64,000 bases of DNA from Lethocerus indicus (GCA_019843655.1 JACDQD010000011.1:12132604-12196603); one strand, 5' to 3'; numbered from the stretch's first letter, positions 26,555 to 37,800 are shown. Translations and numbers: made by a program. Notes: generated by a model from the sequence alone, not told the origin.

Positions 26555-27186
26555 AGAGCTTTCCGGTCATATTTGGACGCTGATGCTAGACCGGCAAAAC
26601 TTCAGGACTATAATCTATATATATATAATCTCACAGGAATATAAGCTGTCAGTGTAAAGCAGTTCCCATTGGAATTCAATTACTGGACTACATTCTGTAA
26701 GGTGATTAAATTAGTGATGATAGTTTTCAGAGAAACCGAGGTAATGATTACTTCAGAATGAACCGGCAGTTTCATGAGAGGATGACGCTATTAAAATCTA
26801 AAGTAATATTGGCAACTCACATTAACACTACGGACGTTTCTATGCGCTAATTAGACGCCTATTGTAGAGATGGGTATACCACGTAGAGAATTTCAAAGTT
26901 ACAAACCTTTAGAAAAAATAAACTTTGATATATAAACAGTTTTTGTAATTTTACTACTGAAATTCGAAATCGTCATTTTGATGCGTCCCGAAATCCTATT
27001 GTTAAACGCTTGCCGGGTTTATTGACCTCATTTACTGTAATTAATTTAAATAGTTGAGCATTTATAGTGAATAGATAACTGGCGAGTTTACTACAGTGCA
27101 TTGTATGGTTTAACGCCTATAAAGCGGCCTGCATTGTGTATCTTAATTCATTCGGTTTCTAATGTCACAACTTTATATTTTATTGA

Positions 27187-27192
27187 CTAAAA
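27187..27192 (-). terminator. Pol III T4 terminator of tRNA-Tyr copy A
   Basis: Four T on the minus strand (27189-27192), 5 nt past the discriminator base. They lie between TTGA and TCAA half sites that are conserved in copy B. Confidence 0.7.
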
Positions 27193-27197
27193 TCAAC

Positions 27198-27300
27198 TCC
27201 TCCGGGCCGGATTTGAACCAGCGACCTATGGATGCCTGATTTGATATTAATTAATCGAGCCAACTACAGTCCACCGCTCTACCAACTGAGCTACCAGAGG
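27198..27300 (-). tRNA. tRNA-Tyr (GUA), intron-containing, copy A
   Basis: Cytoplasmic tyrosine tRNA gene. On the minus strand the exons (27264-27300 and 27198-27233) fold into a complete 73-nt cloverleaf. The 7-bp acceptor stem is CCTCTGG with CCGGAGG, including one U-G pair, and the discriminator is A. The D arm starts TAGCTCAGTTGG, the anticodon stem is GTGGA/TCCAT with anticodon GTA, and the T arm is GCTGG-TTCAAAT-CCGGC. A 30-nt intron (27234-27263) lies one base 3' of the anticodon, the canonical site, as usual for eukaryotic tRNA-Tyr. Box A is at 27282-27293 and box B at 27209-27219. A Pol III stop of four T (27189-27192) lies 5 nt downstream. It sits in a tandem unit repeated at 28067-28169, with identical exons. 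I see no defect, so it is probably functional. Confidence 0.97.
27234..27263 (-). other. tRNA-Tyr intron, copy A
   Basis: A 30-nt intron between tRNA positions 37 and 38, removed by the tRNA splicing endonuclease and ligase. It is AT-rich in its centre. Two bases differ from the copy B intron, whereas the exons are identical. Confidence 0.9.
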
Positions 27301-27345
27301 ATATAGGGCATTTATACGGCCGGCAGCTTTCACTTGGACGGTGCT
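27301..27345 (-). promoter_or_regulatory. Upstream flank of tRNA-Tyr copy A with TATA-like box
   Basis: The 45 bp 5' of the tRNA are well conserved with the copy B flank, although more distant flanks have drifted. On the minus strand this holds a TATA-like element, TATAAATG (27309-27316), whose near edge is 9 nt from the tRNA start, then a GC-rich block. Insect tRNA genes (Bombyx is the well-known case) often need such an upstream TATA-like element besides boxes A and B. The role is inferred from conservation and position. Confidence 0.55.
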
Positions 27346-28055
27346 CGCTTTTTCTTTAGATAAATCTGTTCTACCAGTTTTGAGTTCTCAGTTAGTAATT
27401 CAAGGAAAACCACCCCAATTTCTTCATTATTTATTTACACATTCATAAGAAGTTTCTTAGAGTAATCGGTTATATTATTTAATGAACCGCGCCGTATAAA
27501 ACATAAGTTTTTATTAAAAGACCATTCACCATTTCAACTACTACTATAATTTTCCGATCACATGATTCGGGCGCTGATACTAAACAGGCAATACGTCATT
27601 AGGACTATAAATTGTCCACTGTTAGTGTCATTAATGAAGATAGTTTTCAGGCGAGCCGAGGTAACGATCATTAGTTCAGAATGATCTTGTATTTTCATTG
27701 GAAGATTACGCTATTAGTATCTAACAATTATTGGTACCTTACAACATTTAAAGCACGTCCGGGTTATTTGCCTCATTCATTTAAATTAATTATACTATTA
27801 ATTTATTCAGCCAAGAAAATAAAATCCCAGTCCCATCGGCTGAAGGTATTATCGAAATTTATATATGCTTCATTATTTTGTATTCAAAATCTAAAATACC
27901 GTGTCGTATTTAATTAACTTGGGCTGAATTATCTGAATCTATGGTAGAATATTGGCGGTTACTACGTATTATATAGTTTGACCTCTACAAAGCGGCCTAC
28001 GTTGTGTTTGATACAATCAAAAGGCTTTTAGTGTTACAACTTTAATATTTATTGA

Positions 28056-28061
28056 CTAAAA
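28056..28061 (-). terminator. Pol III T4 terminator of tRNA-Tyr copy B
   Basis: Four T on the minus strand (28058-28061), in the same context and at the same distance as in copy A. Confidence 0.7.
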
Positions 28062-28066
28062 TCAAC

Positions 28067-28169
28067 TCCTCCGGGCCGGATTTGAACCAGCGACCTATGG
28101 ATGCCTGTTTTGATATTCATTAATCGAGCCAACTACAGTCCACCGCTCTACCAACTGAGCTACCAGAGG
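28067..28169 (-). tRNA. tRNA-Tyr (GUA), intron-containing, copy B
   Basis: Second tyrosine tRNA gene, 869 bp from copy A in the same orientation. Both exons (28133-28169 and 28067-28102) are identical to copy A, so the whole cloverleaf, anticodon GTA and boxes A (28151-28162) and B (28078-28088) are intact. The 30-nt intron (28103-28132) differs from copy A at two positions. A T4 terminator lies at 28058-28061. The flanks of the two units have diverged with many indels while the 73 exon bases have not changed. That suggests selection or gene conversion keeping both copies working. Confidence 0.97.
28103..28132 (-). other. tRNA-Tyr intron, copy B
   Basis: A 30-nt intron at the canonical position, the same length as in copy A with two substitutions. 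Confidence 0.9.
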
Positions 28170-28215
28170 ATATGGGGCACTTATACGGCCGGCAGCTTTC
28201 ACTTGGGCGGTGGCC
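28170..28215 (-). promoter_or_regulatory. Upstream flank of tRNA-Tyr copy B with TATA-like box
   Basis: Counterpart of the copy A flank. TATAAGTG on the minus strand (28178-28185) sits the same 9 nt from the tRNA start, followed by the same GC-rich block with a few substitutions. Confidence 0.5.
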
Positions 28216-28512
28216 GCGTTTTTACGGGATAAATCTGCCCTACCACTTCTCAGATCCTAATAAAAGGGAAAAATTCATTATTTATTTGCATATTAATAGA
28301 AGGTTTCTTAGATTAATCAGTTATACTACTGGATGAAAGAATATTCTAGACGATTAATCAATCCTCTATGTTTAAATGCATTTTGCCTAACAAGTCGGCC
28401 ATAAAACGAGTTTAGATAAGTATTTATTAACATTCTTGTTTCTATAGTATGGTATAAAATCGATTTTGTACTTTCGGCAGAGGAATTCTGTTAGGTAGTA
28501 AATCAAAATAAA

Positions 28513-29165
28513 TAATTTTCCGGTGAGATAGTTCGGGCGCTAATACTAGACCGGCAATGCGTCTATGAACCTAGGGTTTTCCACCATTCAATGTATTGTG
28601 GGTTAGTATTAGACAGTCATTACGGAGCTAAGGGCACTATAATAATTTCTTTAATGCATGTGTATTTAGGAGTTATAAAGATTACAATAATTATATATAT
28701 TTACGACAGCACACCGTTCGTCTGTAAATACATTGAGTCAAATTCCTAACACCTATCTGTACTCACATGATATTTATACTGTAATACTTTAATTTTGACT
28801 GTAAAAAAGGTACTTTTTTAAACCTTCAAACACGCCCTTCTGAATAATACAACACAAATTTATAGATTCAAACTGAATTTAGAGAACTATTGACTTCCAG
28901 ATACTATTAGTTTTTTAATATTTCGTAAATTGTAGGAATAATCTAGGTATCTATAATCTTAGAATTAATGTACAACAGGTTATTATTAGAAACTTATTAC
29001 GGGGATGGATTCCGTCTAATTATTTCATGCATGAATCCGGGTTTAGGAATTAATTTAATACCTCAATGTGTATATACAACATTCGTTTCTAAATACATTC
29101 AGTAATGAATTGAGACGAGCGATTATCCAGGATTAGTTAAAGTAGCCTACTTTATTCCGAACTTG
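28513..29165. repeat. Decayed third unit of the tRNA-Tyr array, without tRNA
   Basis: It begins with the same block as units A and B (TTCGGGCGCTAATACTAGAC at 28530) but carries no tRNA. Two internally related segments follow (28600-28750 and 28975-29110), each with a GTTAGTATTAGA- or TTATTATTAGA-like start and a TTCGTCTGTAAATACATT- or TTCGTTTCTAAATACATT-like end. This suggests a shorter sub-repeat. Confidence 0.5.
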
Positions 29166-29919
29166 TTATCATATACCCGAATAAGCATTGCCTGCGCATA
29201 ACGGCCCGGCGTGCACATGGTTTGTTCACCGTATTTTTTATTAGTGCTATTTTATTACCGTTATTTTACGCAGTAAACTCTTGCTGCGAAAAGGAAAATC
29301 AATTCAATTTGTTACTTCGGAATCCGATAAGCCGTCCGTAAAATTCTAGCGGCGGGGGAAGTTCTAGGAGTTTGTCAACGTCAATTGATTTGAGGGAGTT
29401 CGATAGTGGGAGCCGAGCGGGGCGGCTCCCAGAGGTTGGTTGGTGGTGGCTAATGGGCCACCAATCCAACTCGCCAATCGCCGAATCAATCTCAGGAACT
29501 GCCTTTACCGACTTTCCCACTCAATAATTCCACGCCGTACGGTTTATCGGTCCTTGAACCATGCCTAGAAATTTTAGGATTTTAAAATTAATCGCTTATT
29601 CCTAAATGACCGTCCTCGTTAACAGATAATAAAGGTGGCATCCTTAACGCAGGAATGTTAAACTACGGTATTTTAGTGAAATGAGTTTTCAATTTATCAA
29701 TTTCTATGTACCACAGTATCACAATAACAATTATTATTCTCAAAACCGAGTGTACAATTTTATTAATTATTTATTTTTGCAACTTAAGAACTATCTTATA
29801 TTCGGAGACTTTATTCACAGTGCAACTAATAGGGAAGTATTATCATCATTGTTCATGAGATTAGGATCCTAGTCGGGAGTGTTGGTAATGGAAAGGGGAG
29901 CTGGTAGTGGACGCTATCG

Positions 29920-30105
29920 CGACCATAGCTTACTCTCTCACTCTCACCCTCCACACTACTCTCACCATCACAACTCTCCACTCTCCAATCTCAATTCTCA
30001 CTTCGCCCCTCCAATCCTGTCCAACATCCTCACTCCCATCCTCTCCCTCTACTCTCCTTTCGCCATCACTCTCATCTCTCCACCACTCTACTCTCTCCGA
30101 GTGAA
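29920..30105. repeat. Degenerate CTCTC/CACTCTC pyrimidine tract
   Basis: Nearly 190 bp of imperfect repeats of ACTCTC, CCACTCTC and CATCCTC. Overlapping open frames of 104 and 65 codons result from this simple sequence and are not genes. Confidence 0.75.
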
Positions 30106-30160
30106 CACTGAGGCCAGGGGTGCGTTCAGCATAATTAGCATAGATTTATCTCGCGTTCGC

Positions 30161-30181
30161 GCGTGTGTGTGTGTGTGTGTA
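30161..30181. repeat. (GT)n microsatellite
   Basis: About ten GT units directly after the pyrimidine tract and a GCGCG motif. Confidence 0.85.
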
Positions 30182-31631
30182 GGTGCGCAATAGAGGCCAC
30201 ACCCCCACAATGGATATTCTCCCATTAGTTCAAGTCTTAGCCCGCCCACACCCGTACTAATACCCGGCCGCTACTAATTCTCTCAGCGACCTCCTCCTAG
30301 ACATCTCCAACGATCTAGGCTTTCAACAAATAAAGTTGTTTTATTTAATTTCTGATTATATTACTGCAATTTTGTGTCTCGTTACACACAGAAATATATA
30401 ATCACACAAATAATTGTATTTCATTTATCTAATCTACTAATACTTTCAACTGAAATAGACATAATTAATTAGTAAAAAGAAACGAAATTGGGAAATATCG
30501 ATAAGATTACGTCTCTAATTATTTATCTACATATAAGATGGCTTATATCTGCATATCATTATTTTCATCATTTTTTCCGCAATACCTCCCCCATTATTTA
30601 TACAGGTAAGTCCTTGGCCGACGTAGATGGCCATTTATCTGCGTCGGATACCCTCGCGAGACACCCTACATCACTAACTCACCCCTACCAGGTTTGTTAA
30701 TTTTTTATCACATCCGCCTCCCCCCCCCAAACAGGCTGTTTAATAACCCATCTTATGTGCCCTTTGATCAACTGGCCCGCTCGAACTGATGGAATTGACC
30801 TACGGCAGAGAAAAATTGCGGCACCATTGTCCATTCATTTCTATGTTATTAAAAAAACAATGTCGCGGTGAAACCCTTACCTTGAAAATAAGAACACATT
30901 AGACTGAAAAAAAAATTGTTACCGGCTGCATAAACGCCTTGATATGCCTCAATAAGGTGGCACATTAATACTCAACGCCCCAAAACTATAAATTTCTTCG
31001 ATTTTGAAGAAAATATATATTGAGTGTTGTACTATAAACGAGGGCTGATATTTGTCCCGGCACTTATTTCTGTTCTATGACTTGCAACTTAAAAACAACT
31101 CGATACAAGAGCGCCTAGAACACCTAGAAAATTGTTCGTTGAGAGGGGGGACACTGTCCTAGGTGGAACTCAAACGCCGGGCCGTTATTTTTTCGTCCAG
31201 TCTACACCTCGCAGACATTATGTAAAATAGCATTCTAAAATATGTGACAGGTGTATTATGCAAAAACCTGAATATACGGCGGCTTCGGCTCGGTTTATGT
31301 TCTTGGGAGTTGAAATTCATGGCCGGTGCTCAAGCCCCGGTAGTTTATTTCGTACCGCGACACCTCACCTCCCCACACACACACGCAACTGATCCTCCTC
31401 TTACAGTCGCCTTTCTGTTTGAGGTTTTCGAAAACGGTCCATTTGCATAACTTGTCCGCGATTCACACCCCAGTAACGCTGGGCATATAGTAGAATACTG
31501 TCGTTTCCTAAGATTTATTAGAAGTGTTGAAAACAAATATCTCCAAGCCAATTTCCAGGAAAGTCGTTCTTATTTACTTTTAATCCGTATATTGTTGGGA
31601 ATGGTCAGAAGAATATTTTCCTTAGCGAAAG

Positions 31632-31650
31632 ATCCCAAGTCGCTTGGGAT
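31632..31650. repeat. Short hairpin
   Basis: ATCCCAAG and CTTGGGAT form an 8-bp stem with a TCG loop. Confidence 0.5.
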
Positions 31651-33227
31651 GAAAGGATATTAACTGATTAGAGGCAACTTCATTGATGACAAGTAAACAG
31701 TTCGAAAAGGTCGTTAAATATTTTGGTAATCAGAACAGAATAGAAAATTTAAAATTGCGGTACTCTTTCACAAAGAAATTTCTAAAAAGATTACTATAGT
31801 ATATCTCCGATATTAAAATATCTACAGGAACCGCTTAAAGCCGGCGTTCTTAATCTGCGCATCTTCGGGATAAATATTAATTAAAACTCTGTTTCATAAC
31901 GAACAGTAGCTGGCTCCCTCCTTTATTTTTCTTTTTGTAATTGCTGCTTTTTACCCTCCGGAGCGTGGCATTATTAGAAGTTTATAGTGCACCACAATTC
32001 CGAGCGCAATGCAAAGTCTGATGTTATGTTTTAAAGTTAACATATAAAATTTCTCCACACCATAATTTGGAGCTTTTGTAAAACCCAGAATTTACAGGGC
32101 CCCGGAAAAGACAGCTACTGAGACAAGATATTTCCGTTGTGCTATTGTGATAAAAAATGATTATAACACACTGTCGGGTTAAAAGAGAAGATACGTATGT
32201 TGCAGAACCGTATATTTCGTCTATAATCCTAGAATGATAAATAACATAAATCTCCTTTAACATTAATTTAAGACATATAGAGTTAACATTTTAACTTAAT
32301 TTCGGTTAATTATGAATAAAGATTGTATCGTAAACAAACATTCGAAGTTCGTTACCGTCATCTGACCCGTTTTATGATTGAAACGACCCCACTATTTGGA
32401 CTCCTCTTCACCGCTAGTGGGCAGTCATGACCAGATAATAGATTGACAATCTGTAGGTGCGTTGATTGAGTGGTCGGGCGGGAGCAGGGGCGGTTGAGGG
32501 AGTGAATTCTCTCCCCCGGGCATATTGATTATATTCCGAGGACTGGGGAAGGAGGGGGGGTGTGCCACAGCCCTCCTCAAACACAGCCACTGACAATGCC
32601 CAAGCTGGCACCATCACTGACCGCGTTATCTACATGCATCATCAATCGTTACTACAATCGGGCTGTTGAAATTGTTATAGGGGAGTTTTGTTTTTTAGTT
32701 TCTCATCTGGCCTTTTTAGAAAAAGATTCGCAACATTCCCTACTGTTAATAATATTGAAATTTTAAATTTCTACGGTTAATTATATATCGTACGGCTGAT
32801 AGAATTATGAGGAGATTCGAGGAAAGATTCATGAGGGGGCACTTTCAAAATAATACCAAAAAGAACTGGTTAAGGAAGATATTCTCTTTATGTCTCGACT
32901 CTCTTTATTCCCGTGAATTTTTTCGGCAACTGCATACCTCAACCTCTTAATATTTTTTCAGAATTGCGCCCAAGGTGCAAAGTGTTAGGCAGGAGAAAAA
33001 ACGGCGTGAACCCTGGACCTATATTTTGCTTCCGCGCGTTGGGTTTATTTTCCCAAGTAAACTAGCAAACTGTCGACATTTTCGGACAACGCCGCGTTAC
33101 TCTGACGGGAAAAACCTGGTTGAGGCTCAGACCGGACAAAATAAGGAGGGAAGTGTTTTTGGTCGGCCCCGAAAACTGATTTCAATGAAGGGCGGGAAAG
33201 CGTTAATAGGGTTATACACTGTATTGA

Positions 33228-33249
33228 GGGGTGAGGGAGGGGTAGGGGG
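33228..33249 (+). other. G-quadruplex candidate
   Basis: GGGG-TGA-GGG-A-GGGG-TA-GGGGG: four runs with loops of 3, 1 and 2 nt, a strong quadruplex pattern. It is followed by a GC-rich stretch with GCAGCGGCAGCGG. Confidence 0.6.
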
Positions 33250-33638
33250 AAGCAGCGGCAGCGGCCACCGGTTAGGCTGCCGCCGTGTTAAACCACCGAT
33301 CGGGGGCCTGAAATAATAATGCCTTCGGCGCACATACACTAGTGCACGTACCCAAACCCCCCCCCTTATCCCGTAAACCCTACATCGAGAACACGCGAGC
33401 CTGTCGGAGTTGATGTTTGGCCCTGCTAATACCCGCGCTTGGCAATGTCAACCTCATTAGACTCTGTTCATCTTTCACCGAAACCTATAGATCGCTATCA
33501 ATTATGTTTCATCCGTCTCCAATTACCACTGGATTGTACGAACATTAATATAGTTACTACACAATATAGGCTTTTCAGATTTCTTATCAGCATAACTGTT
33601 CCAAATTTACATTAATGGAAGCACCTAATTTTTCCCTA

Positions 33639-33710
33639 GTTTTTGTGACATATATACATAAATATAAGGAGAACGAGATACTACACAAAAGTAAAATTTT
33701 CCACATAAAA
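33639..33710. repeat. Direct repeat pair, copy 1
   Basis: It matches 34024-34104: GTTTTTGTGACAT, ATACATAAAT, GGAGAACGAGATACTA and AAAAGTAAAATTTT occur in the same order. The copies are 385 bp apart. The class of element is unknown. Confidence 0.6.
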
Positions 33711-34023
33711 AATATTATGATTTTCTAAATTTGTTTATAGGACAAACCGCAGAGCAATTCATAGCCGATAGCTTAGTCACTAACTCTTTTACGACGCAAA
33801 AAACAGCATTGTATAATCATTTGTTTTGTAAGCATTGTGGTCGGACTAATGCCCACGCATTTTAATATAAATGATCTTTCTTTCGTATTATAATGAATTT
33901 TTTCCTGAATAGAACCCGCACGTATATTTAATAGTTATTACACACAATTATATTACACCGTAAACTATTATTCCAATTTGGAGTTCCGCGTTTGCATTCG
34001 AGGAAGTAACTAAGCTATATCAA

Positions 34024-34104
34024 GTTTTTGTGACATGTATACATAAATTCTACGTATATATGGAGAACGAGATACTATAGAAAAGTAAAATTTTTCACAT
34101 AAAA
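34024..34104. repeat. Direct repeat pair, copy 2
   Basis: Partner of 33639-33710 with a 9-bp insertion in the middle. The 16-bp core GGAGAACGAGATACTA is unchanged. Confidence 0.6.
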
Positions 34105-34914
34105 TTGTGCAGAATGTTTATTTCAAATATTTCATAAGTACAATACTTGAAGATAATATGGTATTGTTGCTTCAATCATGCAAACGCCAAGGACAGTGCT
34201 TTTGAAGCCAGGACATTCTTTTAGCTGGCCAACTCTTACCGTTTAGCATGAGAACATCCACCAGATCTAGGGCCCGTTGAATTTTCTTTTGTTCCCTGAT
34301 GTAAAAAATCGCGATGAAGTGAACGCGCGGAGGTTATTTATTGACGCAATAATAAATATGAAACATAAAAACCACTATATTACGTCCGCCTTTGGTGATA
34401 CCGGGAATCCCATTTCATTTACATTGTGAGTTTCTGGAATAAACTTTATATAGCTTACTGGGTTATTGTATCCCCTGAAAATATTCTATTTCTGTTTTGT
34501 CCACTCATAATAGCTGACCTTTCATGCGTGAGCAGCTCTTGGCAACGCTCATGACGTCGCCAGATACAGCGACACGAGATTACACTTCCTTTTTTAAATA
34601 CTTTATTTGCTTAATATCGGACTGCTAGTATGTCTTACGTATAGTGATTTTGTACCCATGAGATGATCATTCAGTTTCGAAATTGTTTACACATTTAAGT
34701 TTTAGAAAATTAAACTAGTAGTCGTAACTGCCACAAGTAACGACACATATAATAGTTCCATAATTCATGATCAGAAAAAATTATCAATAATTTTGTTTTT
34801 TAAATATGGCGTTAGCTATCTATTTTTTTATATATGTACTTATACGAACTGGTTCTTATCTTTGTGAAGTATAATTCTAGCAACTCTGTTCAATGGATAA
34901 TACATTTTCATTTT

Positions 34915-35165
34915 TCAAAATAACACGTGATCTCCGGGCGTATGATACTAAACCAGTTATACGCCTAGAACTGCGGGTTAGTATTAGAAAGGAGTTCTAA
35001 TGTACATGTACAAGTTCTTGTTATGCGTATACATAACTAATAGCAGGGACAGGGACATCTTATTCGTTTATAAATACGTGAGTAATGGATTACTACATGC
35101 GGCGCGGGACGCCGCAAATTCTTGTGGGCTATTAACGTAACCTACTCATTATATCGTACTAATCG
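34915..35165. repeat. Detached relic of the tRNA-array repeat
   Basis: About 6 kb beyond the array, the blocks TCCGGGCGTATGATACTAAA (34932), GGTTAGTATTAGA (34976) and TTCGTTTATAAATACGTGAGT (35060) recur in the order seen at 28530-29110. No tRNA is present. Confidence 0.45.
35098..35116. repeat. GC hairpin inside the array relic
   Basis: TGCGGCG and CGCCGCA form a 7-bp stem with a CGGGA loop, in otherwise AT-rich repeat sequence. Confidence 0.5.
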
Positions 35166-36487
35166 AGCTACAGTAATTTTATGCTTTAAATTCGGTGGTA
35201 GTGATTGCCTATACTCGTAATATGTAATAAAATAATCGTATATATGATGAGTTATATGGAAAGCGTACCTACTTCATTTGCAAACGGGTTACAAGCCTAT
35301 TTTATAAACGCATAGTAAACGGGGTGCTAAATTAAGTTACAAATAAACAAATTTATTGAAATCTAAATAAAATGGGGACTAAAAAATGTATAAAAAAACA
35401 GCAGTTACACTGCATAATATCATAATTTTTGTCTAAAATTGGGAACGGAAGTAATTTCCACGTGACCTCTTATCATCTAAGGTTGTTTATGCGGTCATGG
35501 TGAAATTTCAATGGGTGAAAATAAAAAGATTTAATTTCTGATATAAGTAATTCTTTGTTCGGACGGCTGTAAATTGCGACGCTTTTTTTTTGGAAGTGAA
35601 AGTTAGACTTGTTCTCGGTTATTTGTACCTTTATGGGATATCTTTTGTAATTTTTTTGATTATTTTAAATATGATTGCAATATAAAATATGTACATACGT
35701 GTATATAGTTATTTGACTTTGGTGAAATACACGAAATTATCGGAATGACCCAGTAAACAATATTAGAATTTTCCCTAACGTCCTCGAGATGAATATTGAA
35801 ATATAGATAATCCTATAACGAAAATCGACGTTTATAAAAGTAGTGGCGACCATTAAAAAATTGTGGCGCAGTTTTAAAATGTGATTCGCTTTACGAAATA
35901 CTGGAAGTAATATAATACGTCAACAGTTTAGTAAGTTAAGTTAATCCAAGTTTAAAAAATGTTCTCCCCACAGTAACCGCAGATGCCTCATTTCCCCTTT
36001 CCCGCTTGAAGCGGGAGCCTTATCGTAATCGTTATTAATTACATTTATATTGCTGGAAGGCCCCAATATAAAACTGGAAAAAGTATGGGCGAGTGAAAAA
36101 TGCTGTTCAGATTAATCGGCAGTTGCCGTCCGGTCTAAATGATTTATGACTGCGGTTTAACCGAATTTCAGCTTTCGCCCTAATCACGCCAACTCCTCGA
36201 AACCCAAACCACTACTGGGCTTCCGAAACAAATCGATTAAATGTATTGATATTTACCGCAAATGATTTAAAGAGCGTTGAAATTCTTGAAATTGAATCTT
36301 AAATTATTATACTGCATTTGTCTGTTGCCGAATATTTATCGTCGGATTTGATGATTTTGGAAGCTTGTTAACTTAAAAAGTATTTTCTCAGGAACAATAC
36401 CTTGTAGTACTTATTTAACGATAACGAATATCAAGTACAATAGTTGGGAGAGTTTTCAAACCTTTGATAATTTAATTACCAATACTA
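35166..36487. other. No gene seen
   Basis: AT-rich with a GC-richer segment at 35980-36220. No frames above 60 codons. Confidence 0.5.
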
Positions 36488-36514
36488 CTCCTTATCACTG
36501 TTATCGATAAGGAG
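36488..36514. repeat. Hairpin with GATA motifs
   Basis: CTCCTTATC and GATAAGGAG form a perfect 9-bp stem around a 9-nt loop. The arms and loop together hold several GATA/TATC sites. Confidence 0.5.
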
Positions 36515-36526
36515 ATAATGCGTTCA

Positions 36527-36561
36527 GGGGGTAGGGGGGGGGTCCCCTTGCGGGAGGAGGG
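36527..36561 (+). other. G-quadruplex candidate
   Basis: Four G runs (5, 9, 3 and 3 bases) with loops of 2, 9 and 4 nt. It lies between the GATA hairpin and X-box 1. Confidence 0.45.
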
Positions 36562-36639
36562 CCAACTAAACAGAGGCGAAGAACCAATCGATGCTTTGTG
36601 AATGAGAGGAGGGCGAGGAGGGAGCTTGGGCTGAGTCCT

Positions 36640-36653
36640 GTCCCCATGGCAAC
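36640..36653. promoter_or_regulatory. RFX X-box match 1
   Basis: GTCCCCATGGCAAC fits the RFX X-box consensus RYYNYYATRRNRAC at all 14 positions. RFX factors use such sites in promoters of ciliary genes. Just upstream are GATA motifs in a hairpin (36488-36514) and a G-rich tract (36527-36561). No ciliary gene is visible nearby, so the target is unknown. Confidence 0.45.
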
Positions 36654-37800
36654 AGACCAACCCGCCCACCCCTTCAGACACCATACCAGACCCAGGGATA
36701 TTTTTAGAACAAATATCAACCCTTACTATCCAATATATTCCAGCTGTTCGCATGTGTATAAATATATATGATTCGTCTTTGCGAGCGTGTTTGTTTTATA
36801 AATATCCTTCGGAGGGAACAAAATTAGTTTGCAAAAAGTATGATTGCTCTTCTTATCCCCGAAACAATGATCCCACGTATGATACTCAGCAAGAGAAAAT
36901 TATTTTAGATTGCAAAATCCAGATTGGACAGAAAAACACGAGAGTGATGATTCAGTAATTGAAAAAAACTTGATTTATCGCTCCGGGACGGTTTTAACCC
37001 GTGTAGCTACAATGAAAAAAATAATAATAAGCATTCAACATATAAAGTATACTTGAACCAGGTCAATACTTAAGCCGGACTGTACTCAGATACACTAAGT
37101 ACACAGCGGAATAGTGTCCCCGAAACTTTCACTGTGTACCCTATTCACCGTGTCACCGTGCATATAAAAAGATGACTACGCCATCTAAATCGGTTTTTTT
37201 TTATTGTTTCATTACTGAAAATGATCCGCATAATGGACAAATTGATTGGGGACAGTGCTAATGGAAATGCCAATTATCGGAGTAATTTCAGTTTAACTAT
37301 CGTACAGTACCATACGGGCACACATTAAGTTTTAATGCCTCTGAGCGTTTCCCATTGCCCAATACGAATAGCGATAATGAAAGCTAGTAAATATATGTGT
37401 AATATTCATTTACCTCACCATAATTTTTAAATTTTTTGGTAATCGATGAGCTGAAGAAGGATTGACAAAACTTGAGTTAGATAATTCGTAGGAATTGAAC
37501 CTTCATTACAATAATGGTCGCGCGGAAATGAGAGGTGGGAACTGATTTTTACATTTAATTGAAAAATAAACCGTTTTCATGTTACACAATAATACCAACA
37601 GTAGCATTTAATAATAAGCACCCAATTAGAATTTTATTATGGATCTATACATCGTAATGGAATCCTGTTTTCACAAATGAGCAACTTTAAAATCGATGGT
37701 TATTCATACTTGTTTTTTCTAGGTATTAACGTGGTGTAGAGATGTTAGGTGTACTGATAAGATAGGAGTATGACTGGCTTATCGGGGGGCGGGGCAGGCA

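Larger units (their letters stand above)
26555..27486 (-). repeat. Tandem tRNA-Tyr repeat unit A
   Basis: First unit of a direct tandem array. It runs from a block with TTTCCGGTCA and CTAGACCGGCA (about 26561-26596), through a GATAGTTTTCAG block (26719-26730) and a CCGGGTTTATT block (27013), to the tRNA gene and an AT-rich tail ending near TTAGAGTAATCGGTTATA. Each block recurs in the same order in unit B with many substitutions and indels. Exact ends are uncertain. Confidence 0.75.
27552..28335 (-). repeat. Tandem tRNA-Tyr repeat unit B
   Basis: Second unit. It is collinear with unit A, with blocks at 27567 (TTCGGGCGCTGATACTAAAC), 27639 (GATAGTTTTCAG), 27757 (CCGGGTTATT) and the tRNA at 28067, plus a matching tail. 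It is somewhat shorter through internal deletions. Similarity is obvious by eye but far from identical outside the tRNA, so the duplication is old or evolves fast. Confidence 0.75.
29166..33227. other. No gene seen apart from simple repeats
   Basis: Apart from the pyrimidine tract and GT repeat it contains a GC-rich patch (29335-29470) and a poly-C run near 30720. Short frames at 31244-31551 and 32414-32617 are unrecognised. A 113-codon frame starts after a TTTTTTCAG acceptor-like site (32975-33316), but its end is GC-rich low complexity. Confidence 0.45.

Noticed and set aside
29879..30193. 104-codon frame rich in Ser, His and Leu
   Set aside because: It is a translation of a degenerate CT-rich tract, with a second overlapping frame equally open.
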